Below the pieces are notes generated by a model. That model was not told the DNA's origin. It did not search any database and worked only from the letters and a program-made list of their open reading frames with translations. The translations under genes and the position numbers were made by a program. A stretch of DNA of 64,000 bases from JAAUTG01 sp964458705 (GTDB lineage: Bacteria > Bacteroidota > Bacteroidia > Chitinophagales > Saprospiraceae), in assembly GCA_964458705.1 (NCBI GenBank), contig CAYWKD010000011.1:18496-82495 (forward strand). The letters are read 5' to 3'. Positions 8,834 to 17,888 of the stretch are shown here, piece by piece (position 1 is the stretch's first letter; every line of letters starts with the position of its first letter).

Positions 8834-8964
8834 TACTTGACATTACCACTACTCTTGTAAGTAGTTGCGTTAAGCCAACTTTAATTTTTTTGTGAAGTTA
8901 CAATTATCTGCGGCATACACTGATGAAAATTTCCTTATATTTCGCCATCATCATAATTTAGGCT

Positions 8965-9450
8965 ATGAAAACAAATAAATACTTAGCTAAGGTCAATGAA
9001 TTTGAGTTTGAATTAGATACTGTTACTATTCAGAACTTAGACCTGATAGAAGCAGGAAAAAGCACTTACCATTTACTAGAAAAGCATCAATCACACAATA
9101 TTCATATTCAACTTATTGATGAAGGGCAAAAAAAAGTTGAATTATCTGTGAATGGCAATAAATACGAAGTTCAATTAGCAGATGCCTACGATCAATTAGT
9201 TGATAAAATGGGCTTGACTCTCGCAAATACTCAAAAAGTAAAAGAAATAAAAGCCCCGATGCCAGGACTCGTTCTAGATGTACAAGTTGAAGTTGGCAAA
9301 ACAGTGCAAGAAGGTGAAACACTTTTGATATTAGAAGCCATGAAAATGGAAAATGCGTTGCAAGCACCGGGAGAAGGCATTGTAAAAAGTATTGAAGTAA
9401 AAAAGGGACAAGCGGTAGAAAAAGGACAACTGCTGATAGCATTTGAATGA
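8965..9450 (+). CDS. Biotin carboxyl carrier protein of an acyl-CoA carboxylase
   Basis: Small (161 aa) biotinyl-domain protein. The C-terminal about 75 residues form the lipoyl/biotinyl fold, starting near KEIKAPMPGLVLDV, with the biotinylated Lys in ILEAMKMEN. The N-terminal half is a variable domain seen in carriers of propionyl/acetyl-CoA-type carboxylases. It carries the carboxybiotin between the biotin carboxylase encoded two genes downstream and a carboxyltransferase that is not in the window. The mutase neighbour suggests propionyl-CoA as substrate; this is inference. A TATATTTC (-7-like, 7 of 8) lies at 8936-8943. Confidence 0.85.
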   Translation: MKTNKYLAKVNEFEFELDTVTIQNLDLIEAGKSTYHLLEKHQSHNIHIQLIDEGQKKVELSVNGNKYEVQLADAYDQLVDKMGLTLANTQKVKEIKAPMPGLVLDVQVEVGKTVQEGETLLILEAMKMENALQAPGEGIVKSIEVKKGQAVEKGQLLIAFE

Positions 9451-9520
9451 GCGATGACTAAAATTAATTGATGAACTGGAAATCTCTAACGGATCGTCTA
9501 TTTCCAGTAAAGAACAACAA

Positions 9521-10684
9521 ATGACAAATAAGCTATTCAAAGAATTTTCGCCTAGCACTAAACTAGAATGGCTAACTAAAGTAGAAAAAGATCTTAAAGG
9601 TAGCTCTGTAAAAATGCTAGACTGGCAAATAATGCCTAGCCTAAAAGTATCTCCCTTTGCACATAGTGAGGATTTGGAGGTGCTTCCACATCCTATCTTA
9701 ACAAAAAGAGAGAATAACCATTGGGAAATAGGCGAAACGATCATTGTTCAAGATGCCAAAGTTGCCAATGAACAGTCTCTTCATGCACTGGAGAGCGGTG
9801 TAACTGCACTCAATTTTCGCTTTGAAAAGCATCTTTCAAAAATTGAACTCACGCAACTCCTAGCAGGTATTCAACATGAGTGGATTTCTACGCATTTTGA
9901 TATTTCCACTTCTCTACATTTTACTCGCCGACTCGTTGAAGACTTTGTAGAAATTCTAGCGAGTAAAAATCAAAATCCTGCCCACGTTAGAGGCAGCATT
10001 AAAAATGATTTTCTTAATAGTCCAAACCTCATCTATTTTAAAGAAATTGAAGTGCTGCTACATTTTAGTTTAGAAGCCTTACCGCATTTTAGTATCATTC
10101 AAATAGATTCAAGTGAATCTTATAAGGGTAATCAAAATACAATCAAAGAAATTGCACTACTACTTTCTAAGGCTAATGCTTACCTCAGTAACTTTGAAGA
10201 CAATTTTGTAGATAGCTTTCAGTTCTCCATAGTAGTTGGCAAAAGTTATTTCGTGAATATCGCAAAAATCAGAGCATTTAAATTGCTCTGGAGCATGATT
10301 CAAGAAGCTTACGAAATTGAAACAATCAGTCCCATTGAAGCCACTTTAGCTACTGACGAATTTGTAAAAAATCAATACGACAATATGATAAGTGCTAGCG
10401 CACAAGCCATGTCTGCTGTCATAGCAGGAATAGATCGCTTGTATGTTCCACCAGCCAACCAAACAGAGATAGCAGCGGGTACTGCTTTCACGAAAAGAAT
10501 TGCTCGAAATGTACAGCACTTACTTCAACTAGAAAGCCACTTTGACCATGTTGCTGATCCAGCAGCGGGCAGTTATTATATTGAACAGCTAACCAATACG
10601 TTTGCCGAAAAGGCTTGGAGGCAATTTCAGTTATTTGAGCGACTGGGTGGCTATCAGACACAAAAAGAAAAACTCAACCATTGA
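9521..10684 (+). CDS. Methylmalonyl-CoA mutase small-subunit-like protein, short form
   Basis: 387 aa. Resembles the non-catalytic small subunit of heterodimeric methylmalonyl-CoA mutase: N-terminal FSPSTKLEWLTKVEKDLKG and LDWQ, a TIM-barrel-like middle, and near the C terminus ARNVQHLLQLESHFDHVADPA followed by AGSYYIE. The protein ends soon after FERLGGY, where typical small subunits continue for some tens of residues. No B12-binding DxHxxG motif is present. The gene lies 70 bases after the biotin carrier gene and its TGA overlaps the ATG of the biotin carboxylase by one base. This points to one operon for propionyl-CoA carboxylation and isomerisation to succinyl-CoA. The large subunit is not in the window. 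Confidence 0.75.
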   Translation: MTNKLFKEFSPSTKLEWLTKVEKDLKGSSVKMLDWQIMPSLKVSPFAHSEDLEVLPHPILTKRENNHWEIGETIIVQDAKVANEQSLHALESGVTALNFRFEKHLSKIELTQLLAGIQHEWISTHFDISTSLHFTRRLVEDFVEILASKNQNPAHVRGSIKNDFLNSPNLIYFKEIEVLLHFSLEALPHFSIIQIDSSESYKGNQNTIKEIALLLSKANAYLSNFEDNFVDSFQFSIVVGKSYFVNIAKIRAFKLLWSMIQEAYEIETISPIEATLATDEFVKNQYDNMISASAQAMSAVIAGIDRLYVPPANQTEIAAGTAFTKRIARNVQHLLQLESHFDHVADPAAGSYYIEQLTNTFAEKAWRQFQLFERLGGYQTQKEKLNH

Positions 10685-12156
10685 TGAAAAAAATATTAGT
10701 TGCTAACAGGGGAGAAATTGCCTTACGCATTATGCGTACCATCAAAAAAATGGGTATCAAAACAGTTGCCATTTATTCTACTGTTGATCGTAATGCACCC
10801 CACGTTCGATTTGCAGATGAAGCCATCTGTGTAGGTGGTGCTACTTCGTCAGAATCTTACTTAAAAATGGATGTCATTATTGACGCTGCAAAGCAAACGG
10901 AGTCAGATGCCATTCATCCTGGCTATGGCTTCCTAAGCGAAAATGCTGTTTTCGCACAAAGAGTAGTGGATGCAGATATCATTTTTATCGGCCCTAAACC
11001 ACACGCCATCAGAGTAATGGGTAGTAAGCTAGCAGCAAAAGATGCAGTAAAAGCCTATGGTATTCCTATGGTGCCTGGAGTAGATAAAGCAATCACAGAT
11101 ATTCTTGAAGCAAAAGCAATTGCAGAAAAAATTGGCTATCCCATACTTATAAAAGCTTCTGCTGGTGGTGGTGGAAAAGGAATGAGAATTGTAGAGCAAG
11201 AAAAGGAGTTTGAATCACAAATGCAGCGAGCTATTAGTGAAGCAATTTCTGCTTTTGGTGATGGTGCTGTATTTATTGAAAAGTATATTACTTCACCTAG
11301 ACATATTGAGATTCAAGTACTAGCAGATACGCACGATAATGTTGTGCATCTTTTTGAACGGGAGTGCAGCGTGCAGCGTCGTCATCAAAAAGTAGTAGAA
11401 GAAGCCCCCTCTGCTATACTCACGCCAGCCGTCCGAGCAGCTATGGGGGAGGCAGCTGTGAAAGTGGCTAAGGCTTGTGATTATGTTGGAGCGGGTACAG
11501 TGGAATTTTTGATTGATAATCAACTGAATTTCTATTTCCTCGAAATGAATACTCGCTTGCAGGTAGAGCATCCCGTCACAGAGCTGATTACAGGAATTGA
11601 CTTGGTAGAACAACAAGTTCGAGTGGCAAGAGGAGAAAAACTAATATTCCAACAGGAAGATTTAACTATCAACGGTCATGCCCTAGAATTGCGCGTATAT
11701 GCAGAAGACCCCTTAAATGATTTCTTACCCAATGTCGGAACACTTGAAACTTATGAAATTCCCACAGGCGAAGGCATACGAGTAGATGATGGCTATGAAC
11801 AAGGCATGAATATTCCTATTTATTATGACCCAATGATTGCTAAATTAATTACTTATGACAACAATCGAATGGCTGCTATTCAAAAAATGAAGCAAGCCAT
11901 TAAAAATTATAAAATTGAAGGGGTTGCTACTACGCTACCTTTTGGGCAGTTTGTTTGCGAACACGAGTCCTTTGTTAGTGGTCATTTTGATACTCACTTT
12001 GTTAAAGAGCACTATTCACCAGAACAAATCAAAACTAGCAATGAGGCAGAGGCAGGAATAGCTGCCGCCATGGCTTTGCGTGCTTATTTGGATCATGAAA
12101 CTATACTGAGTGTACCGACAACTAACAATGGAGCATGGAAACAACGAAAAGATTGA
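10684..12156 (+). CDS. Biotin carboxylase subunit of an acyl-CoA carboxylase
   Basis: ATP-dependent carboxylation of carrier-bound biotin. 490 aa. Visible signatures: N-terminal KILVANRGEIALRIMRT, then HPGYGFLSENAVFA, the ATP-grasp glycine loop KASAGGGGKGMRIV, ERECSVQRRHQKVVEEAPS, and the metal/active site FLEMNTRLQVEHPVTE. A TTG codon at 10681 also opens the frame, but the ATG at 10684, sharing its A with the stop of the upstream gene, is the natural start. The short C-terminal extension after the ATP-grasp domain carries no biotinyl domain, which fits the separate carrier gene. Paralogous AccC of fatty-acid synthesis is possible, but the mutase neighbour favours a propionyl-CoA enzyme. Confidence 0.9.
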   Translation: MKKILVANRGEIALRIMRTIKKMGIKTVAIYSTVDRNAPHVRFADEAICVGGATSSESYLKMDVIIDAAKQTESDAIHPGYGFLSENAVFAQRVVDADIIFIGPKPHAIRVMGSKLAAKDAVKAYGIPMVPGVDKAITDILEAKAIAEKIGYPILIKASAGGGGKGMRIVEQEKEFESQMQRAISEAISAFGDGAVFIEKYITSPRHIEIQVLADTHDNVVHLFERECSVQRRHQKVVEEAPSAILTPAVRAAMGEAAVKVAKACDYVGAGTVEFLIDNQLNFYFLEMNTRLQVEHPVTELITGIDLVEQQVRVARGEKLIFQQEDLTINGHALELRVYAEDPLNDFLPNVGTLETYEIPTGEGIRVDDGYEQGMNIPIYYDPMIAKLITYDNNRMAAIQKMKQAIKNYKIEGVATTLPFGQFVCEHESFVSGHFDTHFVKEHYSPEQIKTSNEAEAGIAAAMALRAYLDHETILSVPTTNNGAWKQRKD

Positions 12157-12252
12157 TTTTTTCGCATAGCAGTTACGAGCTAACCTCTGTACTGTATATC
12201 ATGCGAAATCTCCAAAATCTTTACTGCTAATTTGTGGTGAGCAGCTCTGGTT

Positions 12253-12969
12253 TTATCTAAATAAATTATATCTTACTATGCAATAAATAGCTCGAACACC
12301 ATCCTTCCAACCAATCTTTTTACCCTCTCTGTAGGTTCTACCGTAATAAGAAATACCAACTTCGTAGATTCTTACTCTGGGTATTTTTGCAATTTTTGCA
12401 GTCACTTCTGGCTCAAATCCAAAACGTTGTTCCTTTAGATCAAGACTTTTAAGTAAATCTGCTCGGAAGAGTTTGTAGCAAGTTTCCATATCTGTTAAGT
12501 TCAGGTCAGTGAACATATTAGAAAGGAAGGTTAAAAATCTATTTCCAATTGAATGCCAAAAAAATAAGATGCGATGTGGTTTTCCACCTATAAATCGAGA
12601 ACCATAAACAACATCTGCCACGCCGTCCAGCATAGGTCTCAACAGCAAGTTATATTCATTAGGATCATATTCTAAGTCAGCATCTTGAATAATGATGAAG
12701 TCGCCTGTTGATTGCTGAATACCAGTATGTAGTGCTGCTCCTTTGCCCTTATTGACTTTGTGTTGATGATAGGAAATGAGGAAATCGGGATATTGAATTT
12801 GATAATTTTGAATGCTCTGCGCTGTTGCATCCTTGGAGCAGTCATTCACAACGATAACCTCTTTTTCATACCCCTCAATTAGTTCAACAACTCTGATGCG
12901 ATCCAATATTAGGTGAATCGTTTTTGCTTCGTTGTAAGCTGGAATAACAATAGATAGTTTTTTCAACAT
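12253..12969 (-). CDS. Family 2 glycosyltransferase (polyprenyl-phosphate sugar transferase-like)
   Basis: Soluble GT-A fold glycosyltransferase of about 238 aa. The nucleotide-sugar site is seen in LSIVIPAYNEAKTI and VNDCSKDAT, the DxD-type motif in FIIIQDADLEYDP, and the acceptor-side motif in YGSRFIGGKPHR. The C-terminal YYGRTYREGKKIGWKDG is typical of dolichol/undecaprenyl-phosphate mannosyl- or glucosyltransferase-like proteins. There are no membrane segments of the GtrB type. The frame opens with GTG at 12984, but the ATG at 12969 begins the conserved core and is preferred. Acceptor and sugar cannot be read from sequence. Confidence 0.88.
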   Translation of the reverse strand: MLKKLSIVIPAYNEAKTIHLILDRIRVVELIEGYEKEVIVVNDCSKDATAQSIQNYQIQYPDFLISYHQHKVNKGKGAALHTGIQQSTGDFIIIQDADLEYDPNEYNLLLRPMLDGVADVVYGSRFIGGKPHRILFFWHSIGNRFLTFLSNMFTDLNLTDMETCYKLFRADLLKSLDLKEQRFGFEPEVTAKIAKIPRVRIYEVGISYYGRTYREGKKIGWKDGVRAIYCIVRYNLFR

Positions 12970-13098
12970 CAATAATAAATTCACTTTATCGCCAAAGCTA
13001 GAAAAAATGTGGCTATCATCTTAATCTGAAACGAACTTGCAGGATCACTTCGCTCAAATCGAAGCATTAGGCAAATAGTCGCATTGATTATTTGTTGT

Positions 13099-16000
13099 TT
13101 ATTGTTCCGCGCTTAGAAACTTTAATCCGATTAGGTAGTCATTATTTCTAGCAATCAATAATTTATGCTCATCGAGCAGCGCAAAGTCCCTAATCTCTCC
13201 TTTAATTTTTAAACCTGACTGCTGACTAGGTAAGTATTCAAAGTTACCACGACCATCTCCTTTTAAGAATAGCCCATAAGTACCATCATAAATACCTAGT
13301 TCTGGTTTTGAACGGTAAAAGTTACCCCCTAATATTACATCGAGGTTTCCATCTCTATCAAAGTCTTCTATTTCTACACTACGCATTGGTGCAAACTGCG
13401 CTTCTATAGGTAAGGGTCGTCCTTCGAAGTTTCCTTTCCCATCATTTAAAAACATCATTGAGCGAAGTTCTGTAACCTCTAATTTAACTGTATTTTTAAG
13501 TTGTTGCTCAGAGAAAATAGCTTGAATTGTTTGATTCTTATAGCGCTCAAATTTCAAATACTTTTTTTTGAGTTCTGGTATTTGTGTGATTAGATCATTC
13601 CGTAATACTAAAGGATAGGATACTTCTCCTTCGTATTGAGTCAAAATTTGTTCAGCCATTCCATTTTGATCGAAATCATTAATATAAAGTTGTAGCGGTT
13701 TATCTGGTTCAGCACTCAGTCTTGTGTTCAATCCATGATTAGTAGCTATAAAATCCATATCACCATCTGCATCTATATCTGCTGCATTTATACAGTTCCA
13801 AAGCCCGCTTGGAATACTCGTAGGCTTCTGTTTAAATTGATTGTCTTCATTTATAAATAGCTGAACAGGCATCCACTCCCCCACTACAAGCAAATCCAAG
13901 TCTGAGTCATTATCTACATCTAGCCAAGCTGCATCGCTTATCAATCCAATATTTTCTAAGGTAGGTGCTCGTTGTTTTGTAACATTCTTAAATTGACCTG
14001 TTCCATCATTTTCTAATAAATAGCCATTTGTTGGTACACCATACAAGAATGGTCGAAATGCAATACCTATAAATAAATCTATATCGCCATCATTATCCCA
14101 GTCTGCCGCCTTAATACAAGCCGTCGGCTCAAAACGCGAAGTTGGTAGAAGTTGATTGGATTTTTTAAAGTTGCCCTTTCCATTATTTAAATACAAACGA
14201 TCAATCAAAGCGGAAGAGCTATTCGGGAATTCACTTCCACCGCTAGCCACGTACAAATCTAAGTCCGTATCGCCATCTGCATCAAAAAAGAGCCCATCTG
14301 TATCCTCAGAAATAGCATCTGCTTGAAAAACAGTCTGACTAGTAGCTTTGAATGTTCCATTAGACTGCTGAATAAATAATGCTCCGCTTGAATCCTTTGC
14401 TCCGCCAATAAAAAAATCATCTAATCCATCACCATTTACATCTCCACTCGCTAATTTAGGTCCACTTGCTGAGTGCATCTCAAACAATAGGCGGTCTCGA
14501 TTAAAGTCCGAAAAGGTATTTTCCTTATGTTTATAAAGTTGACTTATCGTTTCGTCCTGTTTAAAAATGGGGGTTAGCGTTTTTATTAAAGGGACTTTTT
14601 CTACCTCTAAAGCTTTGTCCTCTGATATCGTTACTATTTGATTAACAGGCACTTGTTTTTGAACACTTTTCTTACCACTATTCCAAAGTACTATTACAGA
14701 ATCTATTGACTCAATAGTACCTAATCCGAAATGGAGACGATGATCTACACAAGACTGAAAACCACGCATAGGAGCCTGCTCTTGATAAAACTGCTGGTCA
14801 TCTGCATAGACAGTTATCTGTGCACCTAAGCCAAACGAGTTGCTTTCAGTACCTTTTAGGCTAATAGAAAGAGTATTAAATCCAAGTTGCTGCTTAGATT
14901 GATTTTCATAAATAAAAGGAGGCCTATTCACATTATTTACCACTAGGTCCAAATCGCCATCATTATCTAAATCGCCATAAGCCGATCCATTAGAGAAGCT
15001 AGGCTCATCCAATCCCCATGCTACTGCTTGATTTTTGAAGGAGTATTCTCCTTGATTTTGAAAAGCGTAATTGGCTATTGCCTGTGAAGGCATAGCGTCT
15101 ATCAACTTCAGCACTGCCTGCTCTTCCGTTCTGATAATCTCCTTTACTCGTTCAGGATTAGAGTAAAAGTTCAAGTAGTCTTGGTCGAGTAAATCTTTAT
15201 AAATGCCATTAGCTACGAAAAGGTCTTTCTGACCATCTGTATCCATATCAAAGATGAGTGCCCCCCAACTCCAGTCTGTTGCTTCCACTCCTGCCAAGCG
15301 ACCAATTTCACTAAATGTATCATCTGCGTTATTAAGTTGCAAGACATTTCTACCAAACTGATGATAGAAGCCACTCTTTAATTTTCGCTGATAAGTATTC
15401 CAACTCTCAAATTGTGCTTTAGTCTTGTATCGAGCATCATCCTTTGGGAGCATTTCAGTAACAAATATTTCTGGATAAGCATCATTATTCAAATCTGCCA
15501 TGTCTGCACCCATAGACCCCATACTAATTTCTCGCATCCAATTTTCCATATCTTCTTTGAATGTACCATCTCTTTGATTGATGTAGAGGTAATCTTTTTC
15601 AAAAAAGTCATTGGAGACATAAATATCTTGCCACCCGTCGCGATTAACATCGCCAATTATAACTCCTAAACCAAAGCCAATTGTACTACTATAAATTCCA
15701 GCTTCCTCGCTCACATCTTTAAAACGATTCCCTTCATTGCGATAGAGCTTATTGCCGCCATTTGGATCGCGAATGGTTCGATTGATCTGATTCAAATCGC
15801 TACCTGTCCCGATGGAACGCAGAGAGTTATTGAGCAAGTAAGCATCTAAGTCCCCGTCTTTATCATAGTCAAAAAAGACCGCATGAACTGAAAGTCCTTC
15901 ATCCGCTATATTCCATTGTTTAGCTTGCTCCGTAAAAGTACCATCTTGGTTATTGATAAATAGCTCATTGTAGCGATTGATGCCGCCCGGAGGTCCTGAC

Positions 16001-16392
16001 TTACAAACATAAATATCTAACCAGCCGTCTCCATTTATATCCGCCATGCTTACACCTGTTGACCAAACATTACTACAGGCCACTCCTGCTTTTTTAGTTA
16101 TATCTTCAAATTTAAAATTACTTTTATTTAGATATAAACGATTGTCTGCTGAGTTACCAGCAAAGTATATATCCACTAAGCCATCATTGTTTACGTCACC
16201 AATAGCGACACCCGCTCCGTTGTAGAAATTACGAAAAGTGTAAGTATTGAATTCTTCTGTGGATACTAGCTGATTGATGAAATCAATGCCTGTTTGGCGT
16301 GCAGAAAGAGACTTAAACAGTGTGTCATTCTGTTGTTCTACTTGGCAAGCAGTGATGCAAACACATACTATAAAACACAATCCTTTGTTCAT
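13099..16392 (-). CDS. FG-GAP/VCBS-repeat lipoprotein with ASPIC/UnbV domain
   Basis: 1097-aa exported lipoprotein: signal peptide with lipobox CITAC (Cys16). About 13 FG-GAP/VCBS blades carry Ca-binding motifs of the DxNxDGxxD type, for example DVNNDGLVDIY, DINGDGWLDIYV, DLDNDGDLDLVV, DWDNDGDIDLFI and DFDRDGNLDVIL. They form two beta-propeller regions (about residues 50-470 and 620-1090). Between them is the ASPIC/UnbV domain (about 490-590), with SFGLGAQITVY and HRLHFGLG. Proteins of this CRTAC1-like type are abundant in Bacteroidota and often linked to carbohydrate uptake, but no SusC/D pair is nearby and its role is unknown. It lies downstream of ilvA on the same strand with a 76-bp gap. 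Confidence 0.88.
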   Translation of the reverse strand: MNKGLCFIVCVCITACQVEQQNDTLFKSLSARQTGIDFINQLVSTEEFNTYTFRNFYNGAGVAIGDVNNDGLVDIYFAGNSADNRLYLNKSNFKFEDITKKAGVACSNVWSTGVSMADINGDGWLDIYVCKSGPPGGINRYNELFINNQDGTFTEQAKQWNIADEGLSVHAVFFDYDKDGDLDAYLLNNSLRSIGTGSDLNQINRTIRDPNGGNKLYRNEGNRFKDVSEEAGIYSSTIGFGLGVIIGDVNRDGWQDIYVSNDFFEKDYLYINQRDGTFKEDMENWMREISMGSMGADMADLNNDAYPEIFVTEMLPKDDARYKTKAQFESWNTYQRKLKSGFYHQFGRNVLQLNNADDTFSEIGRLAGVEATDWSWGALIFDMDTDGQKDLFVANGIYKDLLDQDYLNFYSNPERVKEIIRTEEQAVLKLIDAMPSQAIANYAFQNQGEYSFKNQAVAWGLDEPSFSNGSAYGDLDNDGDLDLVVNNVNRPPFIYENQSKQQLGFNTLSISLKGTESNSFGLGAQITVYADDQQFYQEQAPMRGFQSCVDHRLHFGLGTIESIDSVIVLWNSGKKSVQKQVPVNQIVTISEDKALEVEKVPLIKTLTPIFKQDETISQLYKHKENTFSDFNRDRLLFEMHSASGPKLASGDVNGDGLDDFFIGGAKDSSGALFIQQSNGTFKATSQTVFQADAISEDTDGLFFDADGDTDLDLYVASGGSEFPNSSSALIDRLYLNNGKGNFKKSNQLLPTSRFEPTACIKAADWDNDGDIDLFIGIAFRPFLYGVPTNGYLLENDGTGQFKNVTKQRAPTLENIGLISDAAWLDVDNDSDLDLLVVGEWMPVQLFINEDNQFKQKPTSIPSGLWNCINAADIDADGDMDFIATNHGLNTRLSAEPDKPLQLYINDFDQNGMAEQILTQYEGEVSYPLVLRNDLITQIPELKKKYLKFERYKNQTIQAIFSEQQLKNTVKLEVTELRSMMFLNDGKGNFEGRPLPIEAQFAPMRSVEIEDFDRDGNLDVILGGNFYRSKPELGIYDGTYGLFLKGDGRGNFEYLPSQQSGLKIKGEIRDFALLDEHKLLIARNNDYLIGLKFLSAEQ

Positions 16393-16468
16393 TCGACTAG
16401 GAACTTTTAAAATGACCTAATAGTGGTTGAGCCTTAAAACAGAAACGGCAGGTGTAGGACTACGCTCA

Positions 16469-17737
16469 TCATATCACCCACTCAAATAGCAAAGAGTCGT
16501 TATTTAATTCTTGATAATTTACATGATGCTCGTTCATGCGTTGGATGAGTTTTAAATAATCGTCTTTTCTTTTTAATTCAATTCCTACCAGTGCTGCCGC
16601 TGTACCTCGACTGTTCTTTTTCCCGTATTCAAATCGAGCAATATCATCATTCGGACCAAGTACATTATTTAGAAACTCTCGCAATACACCCGCTCTTTGA
16701 GGAAAGCGAATAATAAAATAGTGTTTTAGTCCTTCATACACCAACGAGCGTTCCTTAATCTCCTCCGTTCTCGTAATGTCATTATTACCACCACTAACAA
16801 TACAAACAATATTCTTACCCTTAATTTGCTTTCTATAGAAATCTAGTACAGCGATTGATAAGGCTCCTGCTGGCTCTACTACCATTCCCTCTTCATTATA
16901 AAGGCTCAAAATGGTTGTACAAACCTTTCCTTCTGGCACGAGTGCGATTTCATCTACCACTTGCTGACACACCCGAAAATTAATGTCCCCTACTTTTTTA
17001 ACTGCAGCCCCATCTACGAATGGATCAATAGTATCTAATTTAGTAACTGCCCCATTAGCAAAAGAGGTTTTCATGGAAGGTGCACCCGATGGCTCTATTC
17101 CTATAATATGTGTTTCAGGACTCATTTGCTTAAATACACTCCCTACGCCACTAATTATGCCACCACCACCGATAGGCGAGAATAAATAGTCTATTGACAC
17201 TTTGGCATCTTCTAAAATTTCTAAACCTACTGTACCTTGCCCTTCGATCGTACGTTCATCATTGAAGGGGTGTATTATTGCTTTCTGGTTGGCTTCTGCT
17301 TCTTTTTTTGCCTCTGCATAGGCATCATCGTAAGTATCGCCTACAAGCACTACTTTAACATGATCTCTACCAAATAGCTTCACTTTTTTAATCTTTTGAC
17401 TCGGCGTAACTGATGGCATGAATATCTTACCTTCTACTCCCATCTTGTAGCAAGCAAAGGCGACACCTTGTGCATGGTTGCCTGCGCTAGCACATACTAC
17501 GCCTCTATCCAATATATCTTTGGGTAAAGTTGCCATTTTATTATAAGCACCTCTGATTTTGTAGGATCGGACTACTTGCAAGTCTTCTCTTTTTAGATAC
17601 ACATTACACTCATATTCTTCTGAAAGGCTTGAATTATACAATAAGGGAGTGTGTTCTGCCACACCTCTTAGTCGCACCTTAGCTCTATAGATATTTTCTA
17701 TTGATATTTGAAACCCTGTATCTTTTTTTGAATCCAT
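16469..17737 (-). CDS. ilvA: Threonine dehydratase (threonine ammonia-lyase)
   Basis: PLP enzyme converting threonine to 2-oxobutyrate for isoleucine synthesis. 422 aa, the short biosynthetic form with one C-terminal ACT-like regulatory domain. The PLP lysine is in VRSYKIRGAYNKM. Other signs are CASAGNHAQGVAFAC, the glycine loop SPIGGGGIISGVGS, and VSGGNNDITR near the end of the catalytic domain. The regulatory part (about 340-422) starts with KHYFIIRFPQRAGVLREFLN. No other ilv genes are adjacent. Confidence 0.95.
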   Translation of the reverse strand: MDSKKDTGFQISIENIYRAKVRLRGVAEHTPLLYNSSLSEEYECNVYLKREDLQVVRSYKIRGAYNKMATLPKDILDRGVVCASAGNHAQGVAFACYKMGVEGKIFMPSVTPSQKIKKVKLFGRDHVKVVLVGDTYDDAYAEAKKEAEANQKAIIHPFNDERTIEGQGTVGLEILEDAKVSIDYLFSPIGGGGIISGVGSVFKQMSPETHIIGIEPSGAPSMKTSFANGAVTKLDTIDPFVDGAAVKKVGDINFRVCQQVVDEIALVPEGKVCTTILSLYNEEGMVVEPAGALSIAVLDFYRKQIKGKNIVCIVSGGNNDITRTEEIKERSLVYEGLKHYFIIRFPQRAGVLREFLNNVLGPNDDIARFEYGKKNSRGTAAALVGIELKRKDDYLKLIQRMNEHHVNYQELNNDSLLFEWVI

Positions 17738-17888
17738 GAAGTAAATGTAGTGGTATGTTTATAACTTAGGAAATTCACAAACCTCAACTTTAGTGTACTC
17801 AGATAGATTTGACCAATTGAGGACTAATCGGCAGTAATCTTTAACCGTCTTTCATTACAGAGGTGAAAACTAGTGATCGTAAATAGTT

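Noticed and set aside
12160..12208. 8-bp inverted repeat after the biotin carboxylase gene as a terminator
   Set aside because: The loop is 33 nt and no T-run follows on the + strand; too weak to call.
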